Below are positions 30,344 to 39,068 of a stretch of 64,000 nucleotides of DNA, one piece after another. Under the pieces are notes generated by a model, which ran no database searches, was not told the DNA's origin, and saw only the letters and a list, made by a program, of their open reading frames with translations. Each line of letters begins with the position of its first letter. Position 1 is the first letter of the stretch. The DNA is taken from the NCBI RefSeq assembly GCF_040675875.1, contig NZ_JBEGII010000001.1:1364001-1428000 (forward strand), written 5' to 3'. The DNA comes from Microbacterium sp. LWO12-1.2. Lineage in GTDB: Bacteria; Actinomycetota; Actinomycetes; Actinomycetales; Microbacteriaceae. A program made the translations under genes and the position numbers.

Positions 30344-32059
30344 ATGAGCACATCCGTCATCCTCCCCGCTCTCGGTGAGAGCGTCACAGAGGGTACGGTC
30401 ACCCGCTGGCTCAAGCAGGTGGGCGACACCGTACAGGCGGACGAGGGCCTGCTGGAGATCTCGACCGACAAGGTCGACACCGAGATCCCCTCCCCCGTCA
30501 GCGGCGTGATCGAGGAGATCCTCGTCGCCGAGGACGAAACCGTCGAGGTCGGCGCTCTGCTCGCCCGCATCGGCGATGGTAGCGCTGCGGCACCTGCTGC
30601 GGATGCTCCGGCGGCTGCCGAGCCCGCGCCTGAGACCGCACCCGCGCCCGCCGCGGAACCTGCCCCCGCCCCCGAAGCCGCTCCGGCAGCCGACTCTGCT
30701 CCCGCAGCCGCACCGGCCGGCGATGCGACCGACATCGTTCTGCCCGAACTCGGCGAGAGCGTGACCGAGGGCACCGTGACCCGCTGGCTGAAGCAGATCG
30801 GCGACACTGTCGCCGTCGACGAGGCACTCCTCGAGATCTCGACCGACAAGGTCGACACCGAGATCCCGTCGCCGGTCGCCGGTGTGCTGCAAGAGATCGT
30901 CGCCGCGGAAGACGAGACCGTCTCCGTCGGCGCCGTGCTGGCGCGTGTCGGCTCGGGTGCCGCCCCGGCGAGCCCCGCCCCCGCGGCCGAGGCCCCTGCT
31001 GCGGCTCCTGCCGCTGCTGCCCCGGCACCGGCTCCCGCCGCTGCTGCCCCGGCACCGGCTCCCGCCGCTGCACCGGCTCCTGCCGCTGCCCCGGCTCCTG
31101 CCGCTGCCCCGGCTCCTGCTGCTCCGGCACTGGCGCTGCCGACCGAGAGCGACAACCTGTATGTGACCCCGCTGGTGCGTCGTCTCGCTTCGCAGCAGGG
31201 TGTCGACCTGGCATCGGTCACCGGCACCGGCGTTGGTGGACGCATCCGCAAGGAGGACGTGCTGAAGGCTGCTGAGTCGGCCGCGGCCGCCCCTGCGGCA
31301 GGTGCACCCGCTGCTCCGGCTCCTGCTCCGCTCGAGGTCTCGCCTCTGCGCGGCACGACCCAGCCGATGTCCCGCCTGCGCAAGGTACTCGCCGAGCGTG
31401 CGGTCGCCTCGATGCAGCAGACGGCTCAGCTGACCACGGTGGTCGAGGTCGATGTCACGGATCTCGCGAACTACCGCGACAGCGTGAAGGCGTCGTTCTT
31501 GGAGAAGACGGGCGACAAGCTCTCCTTCCTCCCGTTCTTCGCGCTCGCGACAGCGGAGGCGCTGCAGGCCTTCCCGATCGTCAACGCGACGGTGAAGGAC
31601 GACCAGATCGTCTACCCGGCCTCCGAGAACGTGTCGATCGCGGTCGACACCGAGCGCGGTCTGCTCACGCCCGTGCTGCGCGATGCCGCATCGAAGAACA
31701 TCGCCCAGATCGCGCACGAGATCGCCGACCTGGCTGCCCGCACGCGTGACAACAAGCTGAAGCCCGACGAGCTCGCGGGCGGCACGTTCACGCTGACCAA
31801 CACGGGTTCGCGTGGCGCGCTGTTCGACACTCCTGTGGTGTTCCTGCCCCAGTCGGCGATCCTCGGCACCGGCACGGTAGTCAAGCGTCCCGGCCTCGTG
31901 AAGGTCGGCGGCTCCGACGCGATCGCGATCCGTTCGTACGTGTACCTCGCACTCTCGTACGACCACCGGATCATCGACGGTGCCGACGCAGCTCGCTTCC
32001 TCGGCGCGGTCAAGGCCCGCCTCGAGGCCGCTCAGTTCTCCGCACAGCTCGGCGCCTGA
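30344..32059 (+). CDS. sucB: Dihydrolipoamide acyltransferase (E2) of 2-oxoglutarate/pyruvate dehydrogenase
   Basis: The E2 core subunit that carries acyl groups on lipoyl-lysines and transfers them to CoA. It has 571 residues. Two lipoyl domains (about 1-78 and 127-204), each with [15 protein letters not shown] and the lipoylated Lys, are joined by Ala/Pro linkers. A peripheral-subunit binding domain (about 272-308; [20 protein letters not shown]) binds E1/E3. The catalytic domain (about 335-571) ends [19 protein letters not shown] with the His/Asp pair. ATG with GAAGGAG upstream. In actinobacteria this E2 can serve both complexes. lpd is directly upstream; a strong terminator follows. Confidence 0.94.
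   Translation: MSTSVILPALGESVTEGTVTRWLKQVGDTVQADEGLLEISTDKVDTEIPSPVSGVIEEILVAEDETVEVGALLARIGDGSAAAPAADAPAAAEPAPETAPAPAAEPAPAPEAAPAADSAPAAAPAGDATDIVLPELGESVTEGTVTRWLKQIGDTVAVDEALLEISTDKVDTEIPSPVAGVLQEIVAAEDETVSVGAVLARVGSGAAPASPAPAAEAPAAAPAAAAPAPAPAAAAPAPAPAAAPAPAAAPAPAAAPAPAAPALALPTESDNLYVTPLVRRLASQQGVDLASVTGTGVGGRIRKEDVLKAAESAAAAPAAGAPAAPAPAPLEVSPLRGTTQPMSRLRKVLAERAVASMQQTAQLTTVVEVDVTDLANYRDSVKASFLEKTGDKLSFLPFFALATAEALQAFPIVNATVKDDQIVYPASENVSIAVDTERGLLTPVLRDAASKNIAQIAHEIADLAARTRDNKLKPDELAGGTFTLTNTGSRGALFDTPVVFLPQSAILGTGTVVKRPGLVKVGGSDAIAIRSYVYLALSYDHRIIDGADAARFLGAVKARLEAAQFSAQLGA
31010..31117. repeat. Tandem repeats in the Ala/Pro linker of sucB
   Basis: Two 27-bp copies (31010-31036, 31037-31063) and then 18-bp copies (31082-31099, 31100-31117) encode the Ala-Pro-rich hinge before the subunit-binding domain. 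Such repeats can change copy number without frame loss (both units are multiples of three). Confidence 0.75.
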
Positions 32060-32068
32060 TCCGCCGCA

Positions 32069-33598
32069 TCACTCTGGCTGGTCCGCGACGTCATACACGT
32101 CGCGGACCAGCCATTTTTCGTCGACGCGAACGAGCACCAGCATCCGTACGACGCCCGATTCCCCGCTGTCCATAGAATCCGGGTGCCCCGTCTCCGCCCG
32201 TGTCGCCCGAACGACGGCGGCATCTCCGTACTCGTCGACGATCTCCACATCCGAGTACTCCGTCGCTCCATCAGCAAGCGACGCGATCACCGCAGTCGAG
32301 CCATCTGCGACCGCCGATGCGCAGACGGCGTCGCCGGTATCCGCGCACCTTCCGATCTCCTCCAGCAACCAGGAAGCCGCGTCCGCGGGGCTCTCTGCCT
32401 CCGGTGCCGAGTTCGGCGCGCCCGGTGGCGAGGGCTCGGTCGAAGGTTGCGCGTCGGGAGTCACCCCGCGAGAGCCTGCCGCAGGTGGCGGGTCTGCCGC
32501 GCCTTCCTGGTCAGTATCCGATGTCTGCGACCAGTCGACAGAGTCGGCAGGCTTGTCCGCGCCGTCCGCGGCCCCGCTCGTCACCTCACTCGGCCACAGG
32601 AGCCCGGTCAGCAGCACTGTGATCGCAGCCCCTGTCGCCACCAGGAGCGATCGACGACGGGACCGGAGCGCATCTCGCCGTGGCGCGGCCGATCGCTCCG
32701 TGCGTGCGGAGCCGACCGGAGCACGCGGGCTCCTGGTGCGCCCTCGCGCCCATCGAAGCGCACCTGCCAACACTTCAGCGAGCCGCATGTCAGGCGATCG
32801 ACGTCGGGCATGATCGCCCGCTGTGCGACGCTGCCGGTGCTCGCCGCGTGCGGCATGGCCCGCGCGACGAGACACCGGCGGCGAGGATTCCCACTGCAGC
32901 GCCGCGCTGGCGGCCATCGCCGCACTCTCCGGAGCGAACGCCTTCCGACGAAGCGCCCGCGGTGCCGCGACCTCGAGCACCTCGCCCTCCCACTTCTCGA
33001 GCAGCAGCGGCGGCACACGTCGCTGCTGCTGCTCGAGGTTCGTGCGCAGCCCCTCCTGCACCACGTCCAGCAGACGCCCCAGCGTCTTGTCCGCACAACT
33101 CTCCCCGAGCTGCGCGACGAGCACCGCGACGCCGGTGCGCGCCTCCTCCCCCTCGCCGAGAACGAACACCGGCCTCCCATCGTCGGTCAGCCACCAGGTG
33201 CCCGACGCGTCCACCACGGCTTCCACGCGTCCGAGTTCCTCCAGCGCCCGGAACAGGCTCACCAGCAACGTGCTGCACTCTCCCGATGACAGCCCCTCGC
33301 TCATGGCCGTCCGACGCCCGACGAACGTCGACACCCGCTCCGTGCACCACGGAAGCAGCGCGTCATGCCCCTGCGCCCGCCGCACGATGTCGAGAGGCCC
33401 GACCACGTGCTCCGAACCTCCGAACCTCCACCCGTCCCACCCGGCCAGCTCCGCAGCGTCGACCCGGACGGCCACGGCGTCCCCCCGCGTGACCAGCACC
33501 CCGGCAAAAGGTCCCTCGTGCGACTCGATCGCCCGGATCACCCGATGCGCTCCCGGAAGGAGAGCTGGCGTGGGGACATCGGTCGCAGCGGCTGGCAT
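32069..33598 (-). CDS. Single-pass membrane protein with a possible pseudokinase N-domain
   Basis: A 509-residue protein I do not recognise as a named family. Residues 1-210 are soluble; GLSSGECSTLLVSLFRALEE and WWLTDDGRPVFVLGEGEE look like the helical lobe of a protein kinase, but the catalytic HRD and DFG motifs are absent. Residues 240-315 are Arg-rich and probably disordered. One membrane helix follows (SLLVATGAAITVLLTGLLW, about 317-335). The outer part has a Pro/Ser/Ala linker and a small domain with SWLLEEIGRCADTGDAVC and a two-strand end KWLVRDVYDV resembling NTF2-like or lipoprotein modules. Its last codons are made by the sucB terminator hairpin on the other strand. Confidence 0.6.
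   Translation of the reverse strand: MPAAATDVPTPALLPGAHRVIRAIESHEGPFAGVLVTRGDAVAVRVDAAELAGWDGWRFGGSEHVVGPLDIVRRAQGHDALLPWCTERVSTFVGRRTAMSEGLSSGECSTLLVSLFRALEELGRVEAVVDASGTWWLTDDGRPVFVLGEGEEARTGVAVLVAQLGESCADKTLGRLLDVVQEGLRTNLEQQQRRVPPLLLEKWEGEVLEVAAPRALRRKAFAPESAAMAASAALQWESSPPVSRRAGHAARGEHRQRRTAGDHARRRSPDMRLAEVLAGALRWARGRTRSPRAPVGSARTERSAAPRRDALRSRRRSLLVATGAAITVLLTGLLWPSEVTSGAADGADKPADSVDWSQTSDTDQEGAADPPPAAGSRGVTPDAQPSTEPSPPGAPNSAPEAESPADAASWLLEEIGRCADTGDAVCASAVADGSTAVIASLADGATEYSDVEIVDEYGDAAVVRATRAETGHPDSMDSGESGVVRMLVLVRVDEKWLVRDVYDVADQPE
32076..32118 (+). terminator. Rho-independent terminator of sucB
   Basis: A perfect 16-nt stem (32076-32091 with 32097-32112) and 5-nt loop CATAC are followed by ATTTTT (32113-32118). 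It lies inside the 3' coding end of the convergent membrane-protein gene, so those codons are under double constraint. Confidence 0.9.
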
Positions 33599-33771
33599 GA
33601 CTCCATCAGACCCGAACCGGACGCCGTGCGGAGGCGATCGGAGGCGATGTGGACCGATCCCTCACGATCGTCCACCTGTGCAGGAGTTGTCGGCGCCCCG
33701 GTGCTCCTCTGTCGCTCCGCTTGACGCGAACGCCGTCAACGAGGACCTCCGGACTCGGTAGGCTGGTGCGC

Positions 33772-34482
33772 ATGGCAAAGCGTGCTCCCGAACCCGAAAA
33801 GCGTCCTGGGTTCTTCTCCCAGATCAAGTCCCTCTTCCGGTTCACCCGTGAGGCCTGCGCCTGGCTTCCGTGGGCACAGGTCGGGATCCTTATCGGCGGT
33901 GTCCTCCTCGGACTCATCGCCGGCTACCTCATCCCCCCGTTCCAGATCTGGACGCTCGTTCTCTGGGGCATCAGCGGACTGATGTTCGGTGTGCTCGGCG
34001 CCATGTTCCTCATGACCCGGCTCTCCACGTCGGCCATGTACGCGAAGATCGACGGCATGCCCGGGGCGACCGGCCACGTGCTCAGCACCAGCCTCGGTCG
34101 GCGCTGGCAGGCATCCGAGACGCCCGTCGGGATCAACCCGAAGACGCAGGAGGCGGTCTACCGCACCGTCGGCCGTGGTGGCGTCGTGATCGTGGGAGAA
34201 GGCGCGCGCGGTCGTCTCACGCGTCTCGTCAACGAAGAGCGCAGCAAGGTCCAGCGGGTCGCCAACGGCGTGCCTGTGACGGTGCTCTACGTCGGTCACG
34301 GCGACGACGAAGTGACCATCGCGAACCTTGCCAAGACCATCAAGAAGCTCCCCAAGGCGATCGACAAGGCCACTCTCGCCGCCGTCATCCGGCGCATCGA
34401 GTCGGTTTCGCAGTCGCTCTCGTCCTTGCCGATCCCCAAGGGCATCGACCCGACGAAGGTGCGCGCGCAGCGTCCGCGCTGA
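33772..34482 (+). CDS. DUF4191 family membrane protein
   Basis: A 236-residue protein of the actinobacterial DUF4191 family, usually near lipA/lipB or glnA; function unknown. The start MAKRAPEPEKRPGFFSQIKS leads to two membrane helices (VGILIGGVLLGLIAGYLI and LVLWGISGLMFGVLGAMFLM). The cytoplasmic domain has MPGATGHVLSTSLGRRWQ, YRTVGRGGVVIVGEG and ANLAKTIKKLPKAIDKATL. TAGGCT (33759-33764) lies 7 nt before the ATG, so it is probably leaderless. It is divergent from the membrane protein above with 173 bp between. Confidence 0.88.
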   Translation: MAKRAPEPEKRPGFFSQIKSLFRFTREACAWLPWAQVGILIGGVLLGLIAGYLIPPFQIWTLVLWGISGLMFGVLGAMFLMTRLSTSAMYAKIDGMPGATGHVLSTSLGRRWQASETPVGINPKTQEAVYRTVGRGGVVIVGEGARGRLTRLVNEERSKVQRVANGVPVTVLYVGHGDDEVTIANLAKTIKKLPKAIDKATLAAVIRRIESVSQSLSSLPIPKGIDPTKVRAQRPR

Positions 34483-34503
34483 CCTGCACCCTCCACAGAC
34501 GAC

Positions 34504-34537
34504 GAAGCGCGGCCCCTCCTCCGAGGGGCCGCGCTTC
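34504..34537. terminator. Hairpin terminator between DUF4191 gene and rimK
   Basis: A perfect 15-nt stem (34504-34518 with 34523-34537) around CTCC, between convergent genes. Works in either direction; no long T-run. Confidence 0.85.
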
Positions 34538-34544
34538 TGTCATG

Positions 34545-35732
34545 TCACTCCGAGAGCGGCTGACGCGGCAGGCGTCGCACCTTCGCGCGACGACGTCGGC
34601 GCTCAGGGACCATCGACCGCATCTCGTCGAGCTTTCCGAAGCAGAACAGGCGATCCTCGGCTTCGAGCACGACATGCTTGCGCGGGTTCGGAATCACGCT
34701 GGCTCCCCGATGCAGGGTGAGAACCGTGATATCGCGCTCCCAGAGCCCGGCCTCGCCCAGGGTCTTCCCCACGAGGTCCACCGCTCCGTGCACCATGAGC
34801 TCTGCGACGCCGTATCCCGTGGAGACGGTCAAGCGCTGTCGCACGTCGATCTCCGGGAACGCCACCTGTCCGGCGATGTAATCGATGATGGCGCCGGCGA
34901 CGTCGAGCTTGGTCGCGGTCTCGATGCCCTGCAGTCCCGGTGAGGAGTTGACCTCCATCACGAGCGGTCCGTCGTCGCCTTCGAGCATGTCGACGCCGGC
35001 GACACGCAGGCCCATGATCTGGGCGGAGCGGACGGCCGCCCGCTCGTAGACCGGGTCCAGCTCGATCGCCTGCACAGAGCCCCCTCGATGCACGTTCGAG
35101 CGGAACTCGTCACCCGCCGCCGAGCGGCGCATCGCTGCGACCACACGATCGCCGACGACCAGCGCGCGGATATCGCGTCCTCGGCTCTCCGAGATGAACT
35201 TCTGGATGAGCACGTTCTGCTTGGTCGAGTGCAGTGTCTCGATGATCGCCTCCGCGACCTTCACTTGAGGAGCGAGGATCACCCCGATCCCCTGGGTGCC
35301 CTCCAGAAGCTTGATGACGACCGGGGCACCGCCCACCCGCTCGATCGCGGGGCGCACGTCAGCACGGTTGCGCACGAATGCGGTCGGCGGCATCGCGATG
35401 TTGTGCCGAGACAGGATCTGGTTGGCACGGAGCTTGTCGCGCGCGCTGGAGATGCCGTTCGCCGTGTTCGGCGTGTAGACGTCCATCTGCTCGAACTGGC
35501 GTACGACGGCCGTGCCGAAGTAGGTGATCGAGTTGCCGATGCGCGGCAGGATCGCGTCGTAGTCGCTGAGCTGCCGACCTCGGTAGTGCAGGTCCGGTTC
35601 GTCTGCGGTGAGATCGATCGCGAAGCGCAGCGTATTCAGCACCTTGACGTTGTGGCCGCGCTGGAGCGCAGCCGCACGCAGTCGTTGGGTGGAGTACGCC
35701 TGAGGCGCACGGGAGAGCACTGCGATCTTCAC
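34545..35732 (-). CDS. rimK: RimK-type alpha-L-glutamate ligase with a C-terminal TrkA-C domain
   Basis: ATP-grasp ligase of the RimK family, which adds glutamates to the C-terminus of ribosomal protein S6 or related targets. It has 395 residues. The Rossmann-like N-terminus KIAVLSRAPQAYSTQRLR is followed by the ATP-grasp core (about 95-295): VIKLLEGTQGIGVILA, VLIQKFISESRGRDIRALVV and the metal site LVMEVNSSPGLQGIE. Residues about 303-372 (VAELMVHGAVDLVGKTLGE, VIPNPRKHVVLEAEDRLFCF) form a TrkA-C/RCK-C domain, not present in E. coli RimK, perhaps a ligand-sensing lid. GTG with AGGA upstream. The divergent neighbour is RimB-like. Confidence 0.9.
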   Translation of the reverse strand: MKIAVLSRAPQAYSTQRLRAAALQRGHNVKVLNTLRFAIDLTADEPDLHYRGRQLSDYDAILPRIGNSITYFGTAVVRQFEQMDVYTPNTANGISSARDKLRANQILSRHNIAMPPTAFVRNRADVRPAIERVGGAPVVIKLLEGTQGIGVILAPQVKVAEAIIETLHSTKQNVLIQKFISESRGRDIRALVVGDRVVAAMRRSAAGDEFRSNVHRGGSVQAIELDPVYERAAVRSAQIMGLRVAGVDMLEGDDGPLVMEVNSSPGLQGIETATKLDVAGAIIDYIAGQVAFPEIDVRQRLTVSTGYGVAELMVHGAVDLVGKTLGEAGLWERDITVLTLHRGASVIPNPRKHVVLEAEDRLFCFGKLDEMRSMVPERRRRRAKVRRLPRQPLSE

Positions 35733-35757
35733 AAAGAATTCCTGCCAGGATGGTCGG

Positions 35758-36237
35758 GTGACTAAGACATCCCATTCAAACACTCTTACAGGGTGGCGAG
35801 AATGGGTTGCGCTGCCCGATCTCGGCGTCGACTGGATCAAAGCCAAGATCGACACCGGCGCGCGCACCTCTTCGCTGCACGCATTCGACATCCAGGAGTT
35901 CGACCGCGAGGGCGAGTCCTGGGTGCGGTTCCGCCTCAAGCCGTGGCAGGACAGCCAGGAGGACACGGTCGTCGTCGAGACCCCCGTGCACGATCGGCGG
36001 GCCGTACGCAGCTCGTCAGGCCATGCACAGGAGCGTCTGGTCGTCATGCTGCTGATTCGCCTGGTGGACCGTGAGGTGCTGGCAGAGGTCACGCTGAGCA
36101 ACCGCGACGAGATGGGCTTCCGCATGCTCATCGGCCGCGAGGCGCTGCGACGCGGCTACATCGTGGACCCTGCACGCTCGTTCCTGGGCGGACGTGCGCC
36201 GCGCGAGGCCCGCCGTCGCAACCGCGGCAGGGAGTGA
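35758..36237 (+). CDS. RimB-like retropepsin-fold protease ("ATP-dependent zinc protease" family)
   Basis: A 159-residue member of the Pfam family called ATP-dependent zinc protease, now known to have a retropepsin-like fold. In Pseudomonas the homologue RimB removes glutamates that RimK adds. The active-site motif is AKIDTGARTSSLHA (Asp-Thr-Gly at about residues 31-33), and FRMLIGREALRRGYIVDP matches the family's second half. GTG at 35758 with AGGA seven bases upstream. Only 25 bp separate it from the rimK start on the other strand, so the two opposing activities are probably regulated together. Confidence 0.85.
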   Translation: MTKTSHSNTLTGWREWVALPDLGVDWIKAKIDTGARTSSLHAFDIQEFDREGESWVRFRLKPWQDSQEDTVVVETPVHDRRAVRSSSGHAQERLVVMLLIRLVDREVLAEVTLSNRDEMGFRMLIGREALRRGYIVDPARSFLGGRAPREARRRNRGRE

Positions 36238-36250
36238 GTCGCGGAGAGCG

Positions 36251-36679
36251 TCAGGCGCGGATCAGGACGGTGCCGACCGCTTTGTCGTGCAGGCCGCGCT
36301 GGTCGACATCCCAGATCACTGCGGGGATCACGACGATCAGCAGCAGCGTGCGCACGATGGGGCGCCACACTCCGATCCATCCGCCGTCCATGCGCACCAG
36401 ACGCAAGCCGACGATGCGGTGGCCGGGGCTGCCGCCGACGACCGGGATGAAGATGATCTGCAGCAGAGCGAAGACGAACAGCGGGGCGAACTGCGTGAGT
36501 CCGGCTTCGGTCGGGAGCGCGAACTGATTGAAGCCCAGGAAGCCGGTCGCGATGATCGATGCGGCCGCGTAGTCGATCAGGAGTGCGCCGATCCGACGGC
36601 CGATCCGGCCAATGCTTCGGGATCCTGAGTCCGGGAGTCCGAGTCGCTCACCGGGGTACATGTTCGCCGCATCCGTCAC
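36251..36679 (-). CDS. RDD family membrane protein
   Basis: A 142-residue RDD protein, commonly found beside glnA in actinobacteria; function unknown. The N-terminal family motif [18 protein letters not shown] carries the Arg-Asp signature, followed by [20 protein letters not shown], the family's [15 protein letters not shown], and a final helix [17 protein letters not shown]. Three membrane helices are likely. GTG at 36679; TAGGCT (complement of the bases just upstream) ends 6 nt before it. It is divergent from glnA, so the GlnR-type site at 36711-36748 lies between both. Confidence 0.88.
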   Translation of the reverse strand: MTDAANMYPGERLGLPDSGSRSIGRIGRRIGALLIDYAAASIIATGFLGFNQFALPTEAGLTQFAPLFVFALLQIIFIPVVGGSPGHRIVGLRLVRMDGGWIGVWRPIVRTLLLIVVIPAVIWDVDQRGLHDKAVGTVLIRA

Positions 36680-36710
36680 CTCTCCAGCCTACCGATGCGC
36701 TCAGGGCGCT

Positions 36711-36748
36711 GTAACAAGCCTGAAACAAAGCGGACACCCTGGAGAAAT
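36711..36748. promoter_or_regulatory. GlnR-type operator upstream of glnA
   Basis: Four half-sites at exact 6-bp spacing: GTAAC (36711-36715), GAAAC (36722-36726), GACAC (36733-36737) and GAAAT (36744-36748). This fits the actinobacterial GlnR pattern GTnAC-n6-GAAAC repeated twice, with one mismatch in each of the last two. It lies 61-98 bp before the glnA ATG. GlnR normally activates glnA under nitrogen limitation. The sequence fit is seen; binding is inferred. Confidence 0.75.
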
Positions 36749-36808
36749 CCCTCAGCCGTACTGTGCAGAATGGCCGTAAGCCATCGATCCGCTACACAGG
36801 AGTCGTAC

Positions 36809-38233
36809 ATGTTCAAAGATTCGTCCGAGGTGCTGAGCTACATCAAGGAGAACGACGTCAAGTTCCTTGACATCCGTTTCACCGATCTCCCGGGTGTGCA
36901 GCAGCACTTCAACATTCCTGCGTCCACGGTCGACGAGGCATTCTTCACGGAGGGACAGCTGTTCGACGGCTCCTCGATCCGTGGTTTCGCCAGCATCCAC
37001 GAGTCCGACATGCAGCTGATCCCGGACGTGACGACGGCCTACGTCGACCCGTTCCGCGAGGCGAGCACGCTCGTGATGATCTTCGACATCTACAACCCGC
37101 GCACCGGCGAGATCTATTCGAAGGACCCGCGTCAGGTCGCCAAGAAGGCGGAGAAGTACCTCACGTCGACCGGCATCGCCGACACCGCGTTCTTCGCCCC
37201 TGAGGCCGAGTTCTACATCTTCGACGACGTCCGCTACTCGGTCACCTCGAACTCCAGCTTCTACAGCGTCGACTCGGAAGAGGGCGCCTGGAACACCGGC
37301 CGCGAGGAAGAGGGCGGAAACCTCGCCAACAAGACCCCGTACAAGGGTGGATACTTCCCGGTGAGCCCCGTCGACAAGACGGCGGACCTCCGCGACGACA
37401 TCACCCTGAAGCTGATCGACGCCGGGTTCATCCTCGAGCGCTCGCACCACGAGGTCGGCACCGGCGGCCAGCAGGAGATCAACTACCGCTTCGACACCAT
37501 GGTGCACGCGGCCGACGACATCCTGAAGTTCAAGTACATCGTCAAGAACACCGCTGAAGAGTGGGGCAAGGTCGCGACCTTCATGCCGAAGCCGCTCTAC
37601 GGCGACAACGGCTCCGGAATGCACACGCACCAGTCGCTGTGGAGCGACGGCAAGCCGCTGTTCTACGACGAGGCCGGCTACGGCCAGCTCAGCGACATCG
37701 CGCGTTGGTACATCGGTGGCATCCTGGCGCATGCACCGGCGTTGCTGGCCTTCACCAACCCGACCCTGAACAGCTACCACCGTCTGGTCAAGGGCTTCGA
37801 GGCTCCGGTCAACCTGGTCTACTCGGCCGGCAACCGCTCCGCCGCGATCCGCATCCCGATCACGGGCTCGAACCCGAAGGCCAAGCGCATCGAGTTCCGT
37901 GCGCCCGACGCCTCCGGCAACCCGTACCTCGCCTTCGCCGCGCAGCTCATGGCAGGCCTCGACGGGATCAAGAACCGCACCGAGCCGCACGAGCCGGTCG
38001 ACAAGGACCTCTACGAGCTTCCCCCCGAGGAGGCCAAGGACATCCCGCAGGTTCCGAACTCCCTGCTGGACTCGCTCGACGCTCTCGCGGCCGACCACCA
38101 GTTCCTCCTCGAGGGCGGCGTGTTCACCAAGGAGCTCATCGAGACCTGGATCTCCTACAAGTACGAGAACGAGATCCTGCCGATGGCCCAGCGCCCGCAC
38201 CCGTTCGAGTACGAGCTGTACTTCGGCGTCTGA
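36809..38233 (+). CDS. glnA: Glutamine synthetase, type I-beta
   Basis: Makes glutamine from glutamate, ammonium and ATP; the main ammonium assimilation enzyme, a cytoplasmic dodecamer. It has 474 residues. Signatures: [20 protein letters not shown], the ATP-site [18 protein letters not shown], and [17 protein letters not shown]. The adenylylation loop reads [10 protein letters not shown] with Tyr at about 402, so GlnE (also in this window) can inactivate it. ATG 36809 is chosen for its AGGAG site; the frame is open upstream. Four GlnR-type half-sites lie in the promoter, and a strong terminator follows the gene. Confidence 0.97.
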   Translation: MFKDSSEVLSYIKENDVKFLDIRFTDLPGVQQHFNIPASTVDEAFFTEGQLFDGSSIRGFASIHESDMQLIPDVTTAYVDPFREASTLVMIFDIYNPRTGEIYSKDPRQVAKKAEKYLTSTGIADTAFFAPEAEFYIFDDVRYSVTSNSSFYSVDSEEGAWNTGREEEGGNLANKTPYKGGYFPVSPVDKTADLRDDITLKLIDAGFILERSHHEVGTGGQQEINYRFDTMVHAADDILKFKYIVKNTAEEWGKVATFMPKPLYGDNGSGMHTHQSLWSDGKPLFYDEAGYGQLSDIARWYIGGILAHAPALLAFTNPTLNSYHRLVKGFEAPVNLVYSAGNRSAAIRIPITGSNPKAKRIEFRAPDASGNPYLAFAAQLMAGLDGIKNRTEPHEPVDKDLYELPPEEAKDIPQVPNSLLDSLDALAADHQFLLEGGVFTKELIETWISYKYENEILPMAQRPHPFEYELYFGV

Positions 38234-38284
38234 GCTGACCCCGCCGACGCCCTGCCGCTGATGTGCAGGTAGTCCGCTGAATCG

Positions 38285-38322
38285 AAAGAGCCCGTCACGG
38301 TCAGCCGTGATGGGCTCTTTTG
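38285..38322 (+). terminator. Rho-independent terminator of glnA
   Basis: A 16-nt stem (38285-38300 with 38305-38320, one mismatch) with loop TCAG and a short T-run (38318-38321). The remaining 163 bp up to 38485 show no further signal. Confidence 0.85.
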
Positions 38323-38485
38323 CCGTATGGGGGCGCGGCATCCTCCCTGTGCGCACCCTCCTCGGCTCAGGGAGCGGCAGCGGTCACGAATCTGTGCCTG
38401 CGCGGTCGTGAACGGAAGCTTCGGATGCGTGGAGGCGACCATCTACGACCTCCCGAGGGATGGTCGACAGGTCCGGGCGATCATC

Positions 38486-38914
38486 TCACTCGAGTGTGAT
38501 CGCCCTGACGCGGTTGTTGCGTGGATTGTGCTCGAGTTCGACGAGTCCCAAGGCCTCGAGAAGCGGGGGAACATACATCCCGAAACGGCCTCGGTACCCA
38601 TTGCGCTGGCCGTACCAGCCTCCGACCGGATTGTCCGAGGATCGCGCCCACGCCTCGACCGAGTCGGGCGTCGGTTCCTTCTTCTCATCTGAGGCGCCCA
38701 GCAGAACCCAGTCCCCTCGCCGAACGAGCTCCGCATGCAGATCGTCGATCGCACGGGCGAGATAGGTGAGCCGGGTGGCGCCGACCTGGCACACCAGGAG
38801 AGTCGGATCGCTGTCATCGTCGCGGTGGATCGTGTACTCGGATGACAGGGGCGCCATCATCAGGACCCACGGGTCCTCCGGAGTCCCCACGCCCGACCAG
38901 TGCTCTTCGACCAT
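38486..38914 (-). CDS. Conserved hypothetical protein (resembles DUF6855)
   Basis: A 142-residue soluble protein. The opening MVEEHWSGVGTPEDPWVL and the central DWVLLGASDEKKEPT and VGGWYGQRNGYRGRFGMYVP are like a family of small actinobacterial proteins of unknown function, possibly DUF6855. No catalytic motif or membrane segment is visible. The ATG has CGGAG about 7 nt upstream. An IS481 element is inserted about 57 bp upstream of its start, close to where its -35 region should be, so expression may be changed. Confidence 0.6.
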   Translation of the reverse strand: MVEEHWSGVGTPEDPWVLMMAPLSSEYTIHRDDDSDPTLLVCQVGATRLTYLARAIDDLHAELVRRGDWVLLGASDEKKEPTPDSVEAWARSSDNPVGGWYGQRNGYRGRFGMYVPPLLEALGLVELEHNPRNNRVRAITLE

Positions 38915-38970
38915 CGTCGTACTCCGTCCATCGCGATCCGCCTGAGCTTCGCTCTGCGGCGAGCATACGC

Positions 38971-38976
38971 GCTAGG
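38971..38976 (+). repeat. Left target-site duplication of the IS481-family element
   Basis: GCTAGG directly abuts the left end of the element and is repeated exactly at 40036-40041. It fits the NCTAGN target preference described for IS481. Confidence 0.85.
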
Positions 38977-38999
38977 TGTACTGACCCGGATCGTTGTTG
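38977..38999 (+). repeat. Left terminal inverted repeat of the IS
   Basis: 23 bp matching the complement of 40013-40035 at 19 positions. Confidence 0.85.
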
Positions 39000-39068
39000 A
39001 CGTAGGAGAGACCTTCGGTGTCGAGTGGGAGCTGTCTAGGTTCCGGTTCGATCACACGAAGGTCTCTC

